The position numbers were made by a program, and so were the translations under genes. A stretch of DNA of 64,000 bases from JBBIMS01 sp964531645. GTDB lineage: Bacteria > Acidobacteriota > Aminicenantia > JBFLYD01 > JBBIMS01. Location: assembly GCA_964531645.1 (NCBI GenBank), contig CAZHEF010000001.1, forward strand, positions 248,001 to 312,000, in the 5' to 3' direction. Numbering within the stretch: the first letter of the stretch is position 1; the number at the start of each line of letters is the position of its first letter. Under the pieces are notes generated by a model. That model saw only the letters and a program-made list of their open reading frames with translations. It was not told the DNA's origin and did not search any database. Of the stretch, positions 17,834 to 26,170 are shown piece after piece.

Positions 17834-20104
17834 ATGTTATTGAAGAAATTTGATAAATACATAATTTCTGAAATAATTCCACCTTTTTTCCTTGGTTTAC
17901 TTCTTTATACCTTTGTCCTTCTAATGAACAACATTCTCCAACTGGCTGAGCTTTTTATTACTAAAGGAGTTCATATAAAAACAGTTCTTAAAATTCTGGT
18001 TCTTATTTTGCCATCCATACTTGCCTTTACTCTTCCCATGGCAGTTTTAATGGGAATACTCGCAGGTTTGAGCAGGCTATCATCGGATTGGGAAGTCATG
18101 GCACTAAAGTCCCTTGGAGTTTCAAGTATTAGATTTTTAAGACCCCTTCTAACTTTTTCAATAATAATATTTTTAATTTCCCTTTACATATCAACATCTC
18201 TTGCTCCCAATTCCAATTTTGAACTCTTAAAAACCCTTTTTACTTCAGTGGCCACAAAAACTCCTGCAGAAATTAAACCGAGACAATTCAATGAGAAAAT
18301 TCCCCATCTTGTTATTTATGTAAACGATATAAAAGGCGGACTATGGGAAAATATTTTTGTTCAGGACAGTTCCAACCCTGAAGAGTCAAAGATAATTGTT
18401 GCAAAAAAGGGAAGGTTTTTGTCGGATCAGGAAAAGAGAGAGGCTTACATAGATTTTATAGATGGAACAATCCATGTTTTCCCAGCCAGAAATCCGAAAG
18501 AAACAAGGATTGGTTTCTTCTCCCGATCAACAGAAAAGATTGATCCAGAAGCTATTTTCCCCACATTTAAATTTGAAAAAAGGATAAGAGAGAGAAACAT
18601 TGTTGAGCTCTGGAAAAGTCTGAAGGAAGAAGACCCTCAGAAGAGAATTTTTGTAAAAAATGAGTTTCACAAAAGGCTTGCTTTTCCTTTTGCCTCTGTA
18701 ATATTTGCAATTCTTGGCTTGCCATTGGGAACGACCACAAAGAAAGGGGGAAAGGTCTCAGGATTCTCATTAAGCCTTCTATTTATCCTGATTTACTACA
18801 CAATAGCAACTTTTGGAGAAAATCTCTCATTAAAAGGGACTATTTCGCCTTTTTTAGGATTATGGAGTGCAAATATTATACTTTTTATATTCAGTGCAGG
18901 CTTAATTTATTTCCATCATAAAGAGAAAAGCTTAAAATTGGGTGTTAAATTGAAAAAAAAGGGGGGGGTCGAAGAACCCAAAAGCACAAAAAAAATAAGA
19001 AGTAAAAGATGGTCTCTCAAATTTCATTTTAAATTTCTAAGTATTCTTGACAGATATATTTTAAAAAAATCACTCTTAATTTTTCTCATTGCAATTCTAA
19101 GTATTTACATAATTTCCATGATAATCACTTTCTTTGAACTCCTTGATAATGCCAATGAGAATAAAAGACCAATTTCATCCATCCTGAGATATTTGTGGTT
19201 TTACACTCCCCAAGTTTTATACTGGGCATTGCCCATCTCTTCCTTCACAGCAATAGTAATATCCCTTGGAATTATGACAAAATTCAACGAAGTAAATGCA
19301 ATGAAAGCTTGCGGAATTAGTGTCTACAGGATTGCTTTGCCATTGATACTATTCGGACTTTCAGTTAGTGCATTAAGCTTTTATATCCAGGAGAGAATTC
19401 TTCCTTCATATAACAGAAACGCTGAAGAAGCAAAGGCATATATAAAGGGAGCGCCTTCTCCAAGAACATATATGAGAGTTGATAGGAGATGGGTTATGGG
19501 TAAAGTGAACAGGATTTTCAACTATAGATATTTTGATGTAGAAAAAAAGATCTTTGATTACATCTCAATATATGAGCTCTCGCGAAATTTTGCCCTTGAG
19601 AAAAGATACTTTGGGGAGAAGGGTTATCTTGAAAATGGTTTTCTTAAAATTGATAACGGATGGGTTGTTGATTCCGAAGGATTAACAAAAAATTTAAGAG
19701 ATTTCAAAATCCAGATTGAAGAGGATCCTTCTTACTTTGTAAAGGAGTGGAAAGAACCTGAGGAAATGAACATTGGAGAGCTGAAGGAGTACATTAAAGG
19801 ATTAAAAGAAAGGGGTTTTGACACAGTGAAATTTGAAGTTGAATATCATTCAAAGTTTTCGTTTCCCTTTATCTCTTTGATAATGTCACTGATTGCGATC
19901 CCCTTTTCTTTTTCAGTAGGAAAGAGAGGAGCATTATATGGTGTAGGATTCAGTCTATTAGTTGCAATTATCTACTGGGTTATTTTCAGTATCTTCAAAA
20001 GTCTCGGAAATGTCCAAGTTCTTTCTTCCTTTTTATCTGCCTGGATAGCTAATTTCATTTTTGGTTTGATTGGTGCCTATTTCCTTTTCTCTGTGAGAAC
20101 CTAA
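17834..20104 (+). CDS. LptF-LptG fused lipopolysaccharide export permease
   Basis: A 756-residue protein holding two YjgP/YjgQ-type permeases in one chain; each is normally a separate ~360-residue protein. Residues ~1-370 form the first unit, opening KFDKYIISEIIPPFFLGLL with membrane bundles at each end and a periplasmic jellyroll between. After a basic linker of about 25 residues the second unit starts at SILDRYILKKSLLIFLIAIL (about 396) and repeats the layout to the end. In LPS transport LptF and LptG heterodimerise with the LptB ATPase, which is not in this window. The junction is encoded by eight A followed by eight G (18953-18968). No in-frame start codon with a ribosome binding site precedes the second unit, so the fusion is probably real. 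Confidence 0.88.
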   Translation: MLLKKFDKYIISEIIPPFFLGLLLYTFVLLMNNILQLAELFITKGVHIKTVLKILVLILPSILAFTLPMAVLMGILAGLSRLSSDWEVMALKSLGVSSIRFLRPLLTFSIIIFLISLYISTSLAPNSNFELLKTLFTSVATKTPAEIKPRQFNEKIPHLVIYVNDIKGGLWENIFVQDSSNPEESKIIVAKKGRFLSDQEKREAYIDFIDGTIHVFPARNPKETRIGFFSRSTEKIDPEAIFPTFKFEKRIRERNIVELWKSLKEEDPQKRIFVKNEFHKRLAFPFASVIFAILGLPLGTTTKKGGKVSGFSLSLLFILIYYTIATFGENLSLKGTISPFLGLWSANIILFIFSAGLIYFHHKEKSLKLGVKLKKKGGVEEPKSTKKIRSKRWSLKFHFKFLSILDRYILKKSLLIFLIAILSIYIISMIITFFELLDNANENKRPISSILRYLWFYTPQVLYWALPISSFTAIVISLGIMTKFNEVNAMKACGISVYRIALPLILFGLSVSALSFYIQERILPSYNRNAEEAKAYIKGAPSPRTYMRVDRRWVMGKVNRIFNYRYFDVEKKIFDYISIYELSRNFALEKRYFGEKGYLENGFLKIDNGWVVDSEGLTKNLRDFKIQIEEDPSYFVKEWKEPEEMNIGELKEYIKGLKERGFDTVKFEVEYHSKFSFPFISLIMSLIAIPFSFSVGKRGALYGVGFSLLVAIIYWVIFSIFKSLGNVQVLSSFLSAWIANFIFGLIGAYFLFSVRT
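18953..18968 (+). repeat. A8G8 homopolymer tract at the LptF/LptG junction
   Basis: Eight consecutive A (18953-18960) run into eight consecutive G (18961-18968), decoded K-K-K-G-G-V in the fusion frame. A gain or loss of one base, or RNA-polymerase or ribosome slippage, leads to a stop within about 10-15 codons in either alternative frame, which would yield an LptF-only product. Such tracts are classic sites of slippage and also of assembly error. Confidence 0.9.
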
Positions 20105-20105
20105 A

Positions 20106-20588
20106 TTACATCTTGTATTTTCCAAAGTCTTCTGGTTTTAGTTTTTCAAGCCATTTTTGAAGTTTTTCCTTGTCATCAAGCAAATCCATCTCTGCAGTGT
20201 GAGCTCTTGTCAGAACTGACTCTTCAACATAAATGGGGGAATCAACTCTTAGGGCAAGAGCTATGGCATCCGAAGGTCTTGAATCTATCATTATAATTTT
20301 TCCTTCCTTTTCGAGATAAATTAGAGCATAGAATGTGTTATCTTTAATGTCACAAACAACCACTTTGTTAACTTTTACACCAAGGGAATTCAGGAGATTC
20401 CTTAGAAGATCATGGGTCATGGGTCTTGGCGTCTCTATCCTTTCAAGTCTCAAGGAGATGGCATTTGCCTCGAAAACTCCTATCCAGATGGGAAGAATCT
20501 TAGTCCCCTCTAAATTTGAAAGAATCACAACAGGCATATTATTCACTGGGTCAACGATCAAACCTTTTACTACCATTTCTATTTCCAT
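20106..20588 (-). CDS. Bifunctional nuclease family protein (DUF151)
   Basis: A 160-residue protein of the DUF151/BFN family; family members have been reported with DNase and RNase activity. Recognisable features are the N-terminal VKGLIVDPVNNMPVVILSN, LPIWIGVFEANAISLRLE, the RPMTHDLLRN segment and DSRPSDAIALALRVDSPIYV. Such proteins are common beside envelope and metabolic genes, and their cellular role is poorly defined. It converges on the lptFG fusion, with stops two bases apart. It has its own strong promoter and a GGAGG ribosome binding site (CCTCC at 20595-20599 on the + strand). Confidence 0.88.
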   Translation of the reverse strand: MEIEMVVKGLIVDPVNNMPVVILSNLEGTKILPIWIGVFEANAISLRLERIETPRPMTHDLLRNLLNSLGVKVNKVVVCDIKDNTFYALIYLEKEGKIIMIDSRPSDAIALALRVDSPIYVEESVLTRAHTAEMDLLDDKEKLQKWLEKLKPEDFGKYKM

Positions 20589-20609
20589 TTCAACCTCCTA
20601 GCTAAGTTA

Positions 20610-20638
20610 AATATAGAAAGTTTAGAGAGTTTTGTCAA
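20610..20638 (-). promoter_or_regulatory. Sigma70-type promoter of the bifunctional nuclease gene
   Basis: On the minus strand, a perfect TTGACA (20638-20633) and TATATT (20615-20610) are separated by 17 bp. Predicted transcription starts near 20603, leaving a ~15-nt leader that carries the GGAGG box. Confidence 0.75.
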
Positions 20639-20695
20639 TAGCATTATTGTAGCATTCATCCTGCATCTATAAAGGTGCTAAAAATTTCAAAAAAC

Positions 20696-20724
20696 TTAAC
20701 AAATTTAAATTTATCCTGTAAAAT
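20696..20724 (+). promoter_or_regulatory. Sigma70-type promoter of the secreted Ntn-hydrolase gene
   Basis: TTAACA (20696-20701) and TAAAAT (20719-20724) are spaced by 17 bp, with TG directly before the -10. The predicted start is near 20731, giving a leader of ~24 nt with GAGGAGGAGG before the ATG at 20755. It is divergent from the bifunctional nuclease promoter. Confidence 0.65.
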
Positions 20725-20754
20725 TTAAGTTTGAATAATTGAGAGGAGGAGGAA

Positions 20755-21912
20755 ATGAGAAAAATAAAGGGATTTTTAATCTTAGCAATTTTCTTTGTAG
20801 CATTCATCTATGCAGATGAGTGCACAACTGCAGTTATAAGTGGCACTGCAACAAAGGATAGGGCTCCAATCCTATGGAAAAACAGGGATACAGATGTTCT
20901 ATCTAATAAAGTTGTCTTTGTAAGGGAATCTCCTTACAGCTATCTTGCCCTTGTGAATGCCAATGAGACATCGGGAAGGATAGTATGGGCTGGATTAAAT
21001 TCAGAAGGTTTCGCAATAATGAACTCAGTAGCCTATAACCTTCCCCAGAAAAGTGGAGAAAAGGAAGATCTTGAAGGGATGGTAATGGCAGATGCTCTGA
21101 GGAAATGCGTAACTGTTGATGATTTTGAAAAATATCTAAAGGAGAATCTTGGAGAAAGTCTTGGTTGCAGGGCAAATTTTGGAGTGATAGATTCTCATGG
21201 AGGAGCTTCCCTTTTTGAGGTTCATAATCATGGTTATAAAAGGATTGATGCAAAGGATTTCCAGGAAGGATATATTATAAATACTAATTTTTCAAGGAGT
21301 GGTGAAGAGAATAAAGGTAGAGGTTATGTTCGATTTGAAAGAGCATCTTTACTTTTTAGAGAAAATTATCCTATAACCCATGAATTCATAATTCAGAAAG
21401 TAGCAAGGGATTTTGAAAATCCTTTTCTAAAATATTTCCCGGAAAATAAGATGAGGGTAATTCCAGAAAAATCTTTCTGGATCTATGCAGACCACACAAT
21501 AAACAGATACATTACCGCAAGCTGTGTTGTTATTCATGGAGTGAAAAAAGGTGAAAAGGGGAGAGCTACCATGTGGGTTATCTTGGGCGAACCAGTGTGC
21601 TCTATTACGGTTCCCCTTTGGGTTGAGGCAGGGGAAACACCTTCTCCATTGAGGGAAGGAGATACTGCTCCCATATGTGTAGAAGCATTTAGATTGAAGA
21701 ATATTGTCAGACCATTTAAAGATGTTGAAAGAAAACAGTATATTGATTTGCCAAAACTTTTGGGAATGCTTCCCATAATACTTGGGAAGGAAAAAGAGAT
21801 ACTTGAAAAAACAAGAGAATTTCTGGAGAAGAATCCATCTTCTTCTGAACTATCAAATTTTGAAAGCACTATTGCTGAGATGGTTCTTGAAACATTGAAA
21901 GATATAAAGTAA
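20755..21912 (+). CDS. Secreted Ntn-hydrolase, acyl-CoA:6-APA acyltransferase/C45-like
   Basis: A 385-residue protein with a clear signal peptide (residues ~1-20, ending FIYADE) followed at once by Cys23 in ECTTAVISGTATKDRAPILW. The Cys-Thr-Thr start and the WKNRDTD segment are typical of the N-terminal nucleophile hydrolases related to penicillin acyltransferase, linear-amide hydrolases and choloylglycine hydrolase, in which processing exposes a catalytic Cys. Other family-like segments are GLNSEGFAIMNS and ESLGCRANFGVID. The substrate (an N-acyl amino acid, peptide or similar amide) cannot be told. It is exported, has its own promoter and stands alone between the nuclease and aconitase genes. 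Confidence 0.8.
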   Translation: MRKIKGFLILAIFFVAFIYADECTTAVISGTATKDRAPILWKNRDTDVLSNKVVFVRESPYSYLALVNANETSGRIVWAGLNSEGFAIMNSVAYNLPQKSGEKEDLEGMVMADALRKCVTVDDFEKYLKENLGESLGCRANFGVIDSHGGASLFEVHNHGYKRIDAKDFQEGYIINTNFSRSGEENKGRGYVRFERASLLFRENYPITHEFIIQKVARDFENPFLKYFPENKMRVIPEKSFWIYADHTINRYITASCVVIHGVKKGEKGRATMWVILGEPVCSITVPLWVEAGETPSPLREGDTAPICVEAFRLKNIVRPFKDVERKQYIDLPKLLGMLPIILGKEKEILEKTREFLEKNPSSSELSNFESTIAEMVLETLKDIK

Positions 21913-21976
21913 TTCAGAAAAAAACAAAGTTGAAAATGAAATTTTTATTAAATAAACTTAAACCTAAGGAGGAATT

Positions 21977-23920
21977 ATGGGCAAGAATATTGTTGAAAAA
22001 ATTTTAGAGGAACATCTTGTGGAAGGAAATCTAAAAGAGGGAGAAGAAATTTATATTTTCATTGACCAGGTTCTCACTCAGGATGCTACAGGAACAATGG
22101 CTTATCTGCAGTTTGAAGCGATGGGGCTGGACAGAATTCAGGTTCCCATTGCGGTCTCTTATGTTGATCACAATACCCTCCAGATTGACAACAAAAATCC
22201 TGATGACCACATTTATTTACAGACAGTTGCTAGAAGATATGGAGCATACTTTTCAAGACCTGGAAACGGAATATGCCATCAGGTCCATCTTGAAAGATTT
22301 GCAAGACCGGGTGCCACCCTTCTTGGTTCTGATAGCCACACACCAACAGCTGGAGGGATTGGTTCTCTTGCAATAGGTGTTGGAGGGCTTGAAATTGCGT
22401 CAGCAATGGGAGGAGAGCCTTTTGCTCTAAAAGTTCCAAAGATAGTGAGAGTTTGGCTCGAAGACGAACTTAATCGCCCCTATGTTATGGCAATGGATAT
22501 AATCCTTGAGCTCCTTAGAAGATTGACTGTAAAAGGTGGTGTAGGAAAGATTTTCGAATACGATGGACCTGGTGTTAAAAATCTTACAGTAACTGAAAGA
22601 GCTACCATAACTAATATGGGAGCTGAACTTGGAGCAACAACTTCAATATTTCCATCAGATGAGATAACAAGGAAATATTTGAAAGCTCAGAAAAGGGAAA
22701 ATCATTGGAGAGAGCTAAAAGCTGATTCTGATGCAAATTATGCTGAAGAGATCCGGATAAATCTTTCTGAGCTTGAACCACTCATTGCAAGACCCCATCA
22801 ACCTGACAATGTTGTCAAAATTAGAGAAATTACAGGAATAAAGGTAAATCAGGTCAATGTTGGCTCATGCACGAATTCTTCTTATCAGGCTCTCAAGTCT
22901 GTTACTGCATTTTTGAGAGGAAGAACAGTTCATCCTTCAGTTTCAATGACTGTCAGCCCTGGCTCAAAACAGGTCTATGAAATGATGGCAAAGGAGGGAG
23001 ACCTTGCAGAACTTATTGCATCTGGAGTAAGAGTCTTAGAATCCGCTTGTGGTCCATGTATTGGAATGGGACAGGCTCCTCCATCCAAGGGAGTATCTGT
23101 AAGGTCATTTAATAGAAATTTTAAAGGTAGGTCTGGAACTATCGATGCTGAAATTTATCTTGCCTCTCCAGTCTCCTGCGCAGCAATTGCTCTAAAAGGA
23201 GAAATTGTTGACCCGAGGGATGTTAGTGTTGAAATCCCAGTTTTTGAAGAGCCTGAATTCTTTATTACAAACGATAACATGATAATTCCACCCCTTCCTC
23301 CAGAAGAGGCGAAAAAAGTTCAGGTCATCAAGGGTCCTAATATTAAAGATGTTCCTGTAAAAGGCGCTCTCGAGGATAAAATTCAAATAACAGCTCTTTT
23401 AAGGGTTGGCGACAATATAACTACAGATGATATTATGCCTGCCGGAGCAGAAATTCTCCCCCTTCGTTCAAATATACCTGAGATATCCAAATATGTATTC
23501 TGGCGAATTGACAAAGAATTTTACAAAAAAGCTCAGGAAGTCGGGACATCAATTGTTATTGGCGGAGAAAATTACGGTCAGGGCTCATCCCGAGAGCATG
23601 CTGCCCTTGCCCCCATGTATCTCGGATTGAGGGCGATTCTTGCCAAGTCCTTTGCAAGAATTCACAGGTCAAATCTAATAAATTTCGGAATTCTTCCTCT
23701 TACATTTTCCAATCCATCAGATTACGATAAGATTGAACAGGGGGATATACTTGAGATTGTAAATATTTATGATTCTTTGGAAAATGATAAACCCTTCAAG
23801 GTCATAAACAAATCCCAAAATTACACCTTTGAAACAGTTGCTAAATTTACAAAGAAGGAAAAGGAAGTTCTGAAAGCAGGCGGATTACTTCCTTATATTA
23901 AGAAGAAGAGAGGAAGTTAA
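21977..23920 (+). CDS. Aconitate hydratase, short bacterial type
   Basis: A 647-residue [4Fe-4S] hydro-lyase converting citrate to isocitrate. The cluster cysteines are Cys298 in GSCTNSS and Cys358/Cys361 in CGPCIGMG; GSDSHTPTAGG and the C-terminal swivelling-domain motif GGENYGQGSSREHAALAP are also present. It is shorter than AcnA/AcnB (about 850-900 residues) and matches the compact ~640-660-residue aconitases common in anaerobes and in Acidobacteria-like groups; a homoaconitase-like specificity is less likely. The start has a strong GGAGG box five bases upstream. No other citrate-cycle gene is nearby. Confidence 0.93.
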   Translation: MGKNIVEKILEEHLVEGNLKEGEEIYIFIDQVLTQDATGTMAYLQFEAMGLDRIQVPIAVSYVDHNTLQIDNKNPDDHIYLQTVARRYGAYFSRPGNGICHQVHLERFARPGATLLGSDSHTPTAGGIGSLAIGVGGLEIASAMGGEPFALKVPKIVRVWLEDELNRPYVMAMDIILELLRRLTVKGGVGKIFEYDGPGVKNLTVTERATITNMGAELGATTSIFPSDEITRKYLKAQKRENHWRELKADSDANYAEEIRINLSELEPLIARPHQPDNVVKIREITGIKVNQVNVGSCTNSSYQALKSVTAFLRGRTVHPSVSMTVSPGSKQVYEMMAKEGDLAELIASGVRVLESACGPCIGMGQAPPSKGVSVRSFNRNFKGRSGTIDAEIYLASPVSCAAIALKGEIVDPRDVSVEIPVFEEPEFFITNDNMIIPPLPPEEAKKVQVIKGPNIKDVPVKGALEDKIQITALLRVGDNITTDDIMPAGAEILPLRSNIPEISKYVFWRIDKEFYKKAQEVGTSIVIGGENYGQGSSREHAALAPMYLGLRAILAKSFARIHRSNLINFGILPLTFSNPSDYDKIEQGDILEIVNIYDSLENDKPFKVINKSQNYTFETVAKFTKKEKEVLKAGGLLPYIKKKRGS

Positions 23921-23940
23921 AAATAGCGAGAACGGAAATT

Positions 23941-23962
23941 ATAGCTTGGAGTTGACAGCTAT
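23941..23962 (+). terminator. Weak hairpin after aconitase
   Basis: ATAGCT (23941-23946) and AGCTAT (23957-23962) form a 6-bp stem with a 10-nt loop, followed by TTTTAG. It lies between convergent aconitase and the broken TPR gene. The stem is short, AT-rich and followed by a short U run, so this is only a possible terminator. Confidence 0.25.
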
Positions 23963-24030
23963 TTTAGTCTTAAGTTTGTATGACCTTTACCTTCATCCCT
24001 CAGCCTCTGCTTCCGAGCTTCCGTTCCTTC

Positions 24031-24856
24031 TCACTTTTCTATTTTCTTCAATCTCTCAATTGTTTCATGAACTTCTTTCTCTTTTTCTATTCCATATTCA
24101 AGATATTTTTGAAGAAATTTAATTGCATTAGACTTATCCCCTGTCTTTATATAGAGCATCCCTAGCTCATAGTAACATTCTCCATCTGTTGGGAATAATT
24201 TTATTGCGGAAAGGAAGCTTTCTATCCCTTTTTTAATTTCTTCTTTCTCTTTGTAGAGAAATCCAAGGGATTTGCAAGAATGAAAGGAGACAGTTCTCTT
24301 TAAAGCAGTTACAGAAACCCTTCTCGTATCTCCAAAAACCATCTCTTCAGGCTCTTCACCTGTCTCCGTTCCTCTACTGTCATATTTAATCGCATTTTTC
24401 CAGGAAACTTCAGCTTTATCATATTCTTTACGAGCAAAATATGCACATCCTAAATTGTAATAGCCAAGAGCATCCCTTCCATCTATTTTAACAACCTTTT
24501 CAAATGCCTTTATTGCTTTTTCAAAATCAAAAATTCTGAAATATATATTTCCTAATAGGTCGTAGGCTTGGAGGAAATTGTTCCCTATCTCCAGTGCCAG
24601 CTCAAAAGTCCATTTTTCAATGGGAAGTCCTTTTTCATAAACTTCCCTTGCTGATCTTAAACCTGTTCCAGATGTTTTCTTTCAAAGTTTCTATACCTTT
24701 TTCTAGGTCTCCATTTCTTATCTGTTTAAGAGCCTCTTTATAAATATTTTGCAATTTAATTGAATCTACATCCTAGCAATAAGTGAACGCTGTAAAAAAG
24801 AATAATGAAAACATGAAGAAATAAAATCTTCTTTGGATTTTAATTTTAATTCTCAA
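24031..24856 (-). pseudogene. Broken TPR-repeat lipoprotein gene (nonsense mutation plus frameshift)
   Basis: Reading the minus strand from TTG 24856 or ATG 24814 gives a signal peptide ending FFFTAFTYC, a lipobox-like Cys, followed immediately by an in-frame TAG (24775-24773). Beyond the stop the same frame continues as a helical region (IYKEALKQIRNGDLEKGIET) until about 24680, where a frameshift is needed. The shifted frame is open from 24681 to 24031 and encodes at least three TPR units (for example ALGYYNLGCAYFARKEYDKA, ECYYELGMLYIKTGDKSNA). The gene thus has two independent lesions. A short intact frame starts at ATG 24342 but begins mid-repeat. It lies at the downstream end of the ribBA-HEAT-cNMP gene row. 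Confidence 0.8.
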
Positions 24857-24923
24857 ACCCTTAATTTTATTATTTATAATTAATTATCTTTTCTTTCAAC
24901 TGCCCTTCTCGCCTTTCTCGTCC

Positions 24924-25388
24924 TTATGTCATCCAGTTTGAAATGGCGAAAATTGCTGAGATTTTCTCGTTGGCTTCCCTCAATTTTTTGGAAAGTTCAT
25001 TTACGAATGATTTTAAAATTTTTAGAGCCAGTGCAGGATTCTTCTCCATCAGTTTTCTGAAGTCGTTAAGAGGAATCTCGAGAAGTGAAACATCTGAGTG
25101 GGCAATTGCCCAGGCAGACCTGAAAGAATCTTCAACAAGGGACATTTCTCCAAAATAGTTCCCTTCCTCGAGAATTGCAAGGGCTTCCTCACCTATTTTT
25201 GGAATCATCTTAGAAATTCTCACTTTTCCTTCATAAATTACATATAAAGAATCAGACTTATCACCCTCTTTAAATATAACAGTATCTTTTTTAAGCTCCT
25301 TTACCCTTCCAATATGCAATATTTCTGTGATCTCTTCTTTGTTCAATTCCTTAAACAGGCAGATGCTCTGAAGAAAATCTTCCTTCAT
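24924..25388 (-). CDS. Stand-alone cyclic nucleotide-binding domain protein
   Basis: A 154-residue protein that is nearly all one CNMP/CAP-type beta-roll: LFKELNKEEITEILHI, VIFKEGDKSDSLYVIYEGKVRIS, and the phosphate-binding-cassette-like EGNYFGEMSLVEDSFRSAWA, where Glu and a downstream Arg are the usual ligand contacts. There is a C-terminal helix but no helix-turn-helix or other output domain, unlike CRP/FNR regulators. It overlaps the upstream HEAT-repeat gene by 4 bp, so the two products probably work together, perhaps with the HEAT protein as partner. The ligand (cAMP, cGMP or none) is unknown. Confidence 0.82.
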   Translation of the reverse strand: MKEDFLQSICLFKELNKEEITEILHIGRVKELKKDTVIFKEGDKSDSLYVIYEGKVRISKMIPKIGEEALAILEEGNYFGEMSLVEDSFRSAWAIAHSDVSLLEIPLNDFRKLMEKNPALALKILKSFVNELSKKLREANEKISAIFAISNWMT

Positions 25389-26170
25389 TGTTCTTTTTTA
25401 AAAAAGATTGTTGATATAAAGGTTCTTTTTAAGCCAGCAAGTGCTTTCTCAGCAGATTTTCTCACCCATGAATGGGAGTCCTTTGTAAGATCTACAAGAT
25501 GTTGAATTACTTCCTCGCCACCTATTTTGGAGAAGAATTCTATAAGTTTCAATTTGACTTCTATATTTGAATCCTTTTTTAGATCAATAACCTCCTGACT
25601 TATTACTGCGAGTCTTTTATTGCCCATAAGCTCAAGGACACAACTTTTTACATGCCATTGAGGTTTTTTAAGGAAAGAAAGGAGTGCATGAATGTCAATA
25701 TCCTCCCTTGGTGTAAGAGCTTTTAGAGCATAAGTTCTGACCTCCCAGCTTGGATCTTCAAGGAAATTTAAAAGTGTATCAGTAACCCATTTCTCGTTTT
25801 TCTCCTTTATTCTTTCAATTAAATTTATTTTTTCTGCCTTTTCTCCGCTAAGAAGAACTTTTTCGACTTCTTCCTTGAAAATTCCCTCCTCGGAGATTTC
25901 TTTTTTTATTGATTTGATGACTTTATCCACCGAATCTCTTACAACAGGGTTCGGATCAGAGAGAAACTGAGTGAAAAACTCTTCATCTTTTAATCCGATT
26001 TCTCCTGCTAATTTTATCGCATGGGCTTTTAAAGGTGGGAAAGATTCTTTTAATGATGCAAGGATAAATTTTTCTTTCTCTTCGAGATTGTGGAATTCTT
26101 CACTCTTTAAAAATTCAAGTTTCTTTTTCGGTGGAAGAGATTCAAAATCTTCAATCAAAAATCCCATCAT
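25385..26170 (-). CDS. HEAT-repeat protein
   Basis: A 261-residue, all-helical protein built of HEAT/PBS-lyase-type repeats; recognisable units include DPNPVVRDSVDKVIKSI, DPSWEVRTYALKAL, KPQWHVKSCVLELMGN and DSHSWVRKSAEKALAGL. Such solenoids serve as protein-interaction platforms; no catalytic site is visible. It overlaps ribBA by 4 bp upstream and the cyclic-nucleotide-binding gene by 4 bp downstream, indicating translational coupling of all three. Fusion or pairing of HEAT repeats with CNMP domains occurs in other bacteria, supporting a signalling adaptor role by inference. No signal peptide. Confidence 0.8.
   Translation of the reverse strand: MMGFLIEDFESLPPKKKLEFLKSEEFHNLEEKEKFILASLKESFPPLKAHAIKLAGEIGLKDEEFFTQFLSDPNPVVRDSVDKVIKSIKKEISEEGIFKEEVEKVLLSGEKAEKINLIERIKEKNEKWVTDTLLNFLEDPSWEVRTYALKALTPREDIDIHALLSFLKKPQWHVKSCVLELMGNKRLAVISQEVIDLKKDSNIEVKLKLIEFFSKIGGEEVIQHLVDLTKDSHSWVRKSAEKALAGLKRTFISTIFFKKEQ

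Noticed and set aside
23929..24026. Inverted repeat GAACGGAA/TTCCGTTC as insertion-sequence ends
   Set aside because: Arms are only 8 bp, less than 100 bp apart, with no transposase remnant between them.
24773..24775. TAG as a recoded sense codon in the TPR gene
   Set aside because: TAG ends other genes normally (for example 4435-4437 and 17824-17826), and the gene also carries a frameshift.
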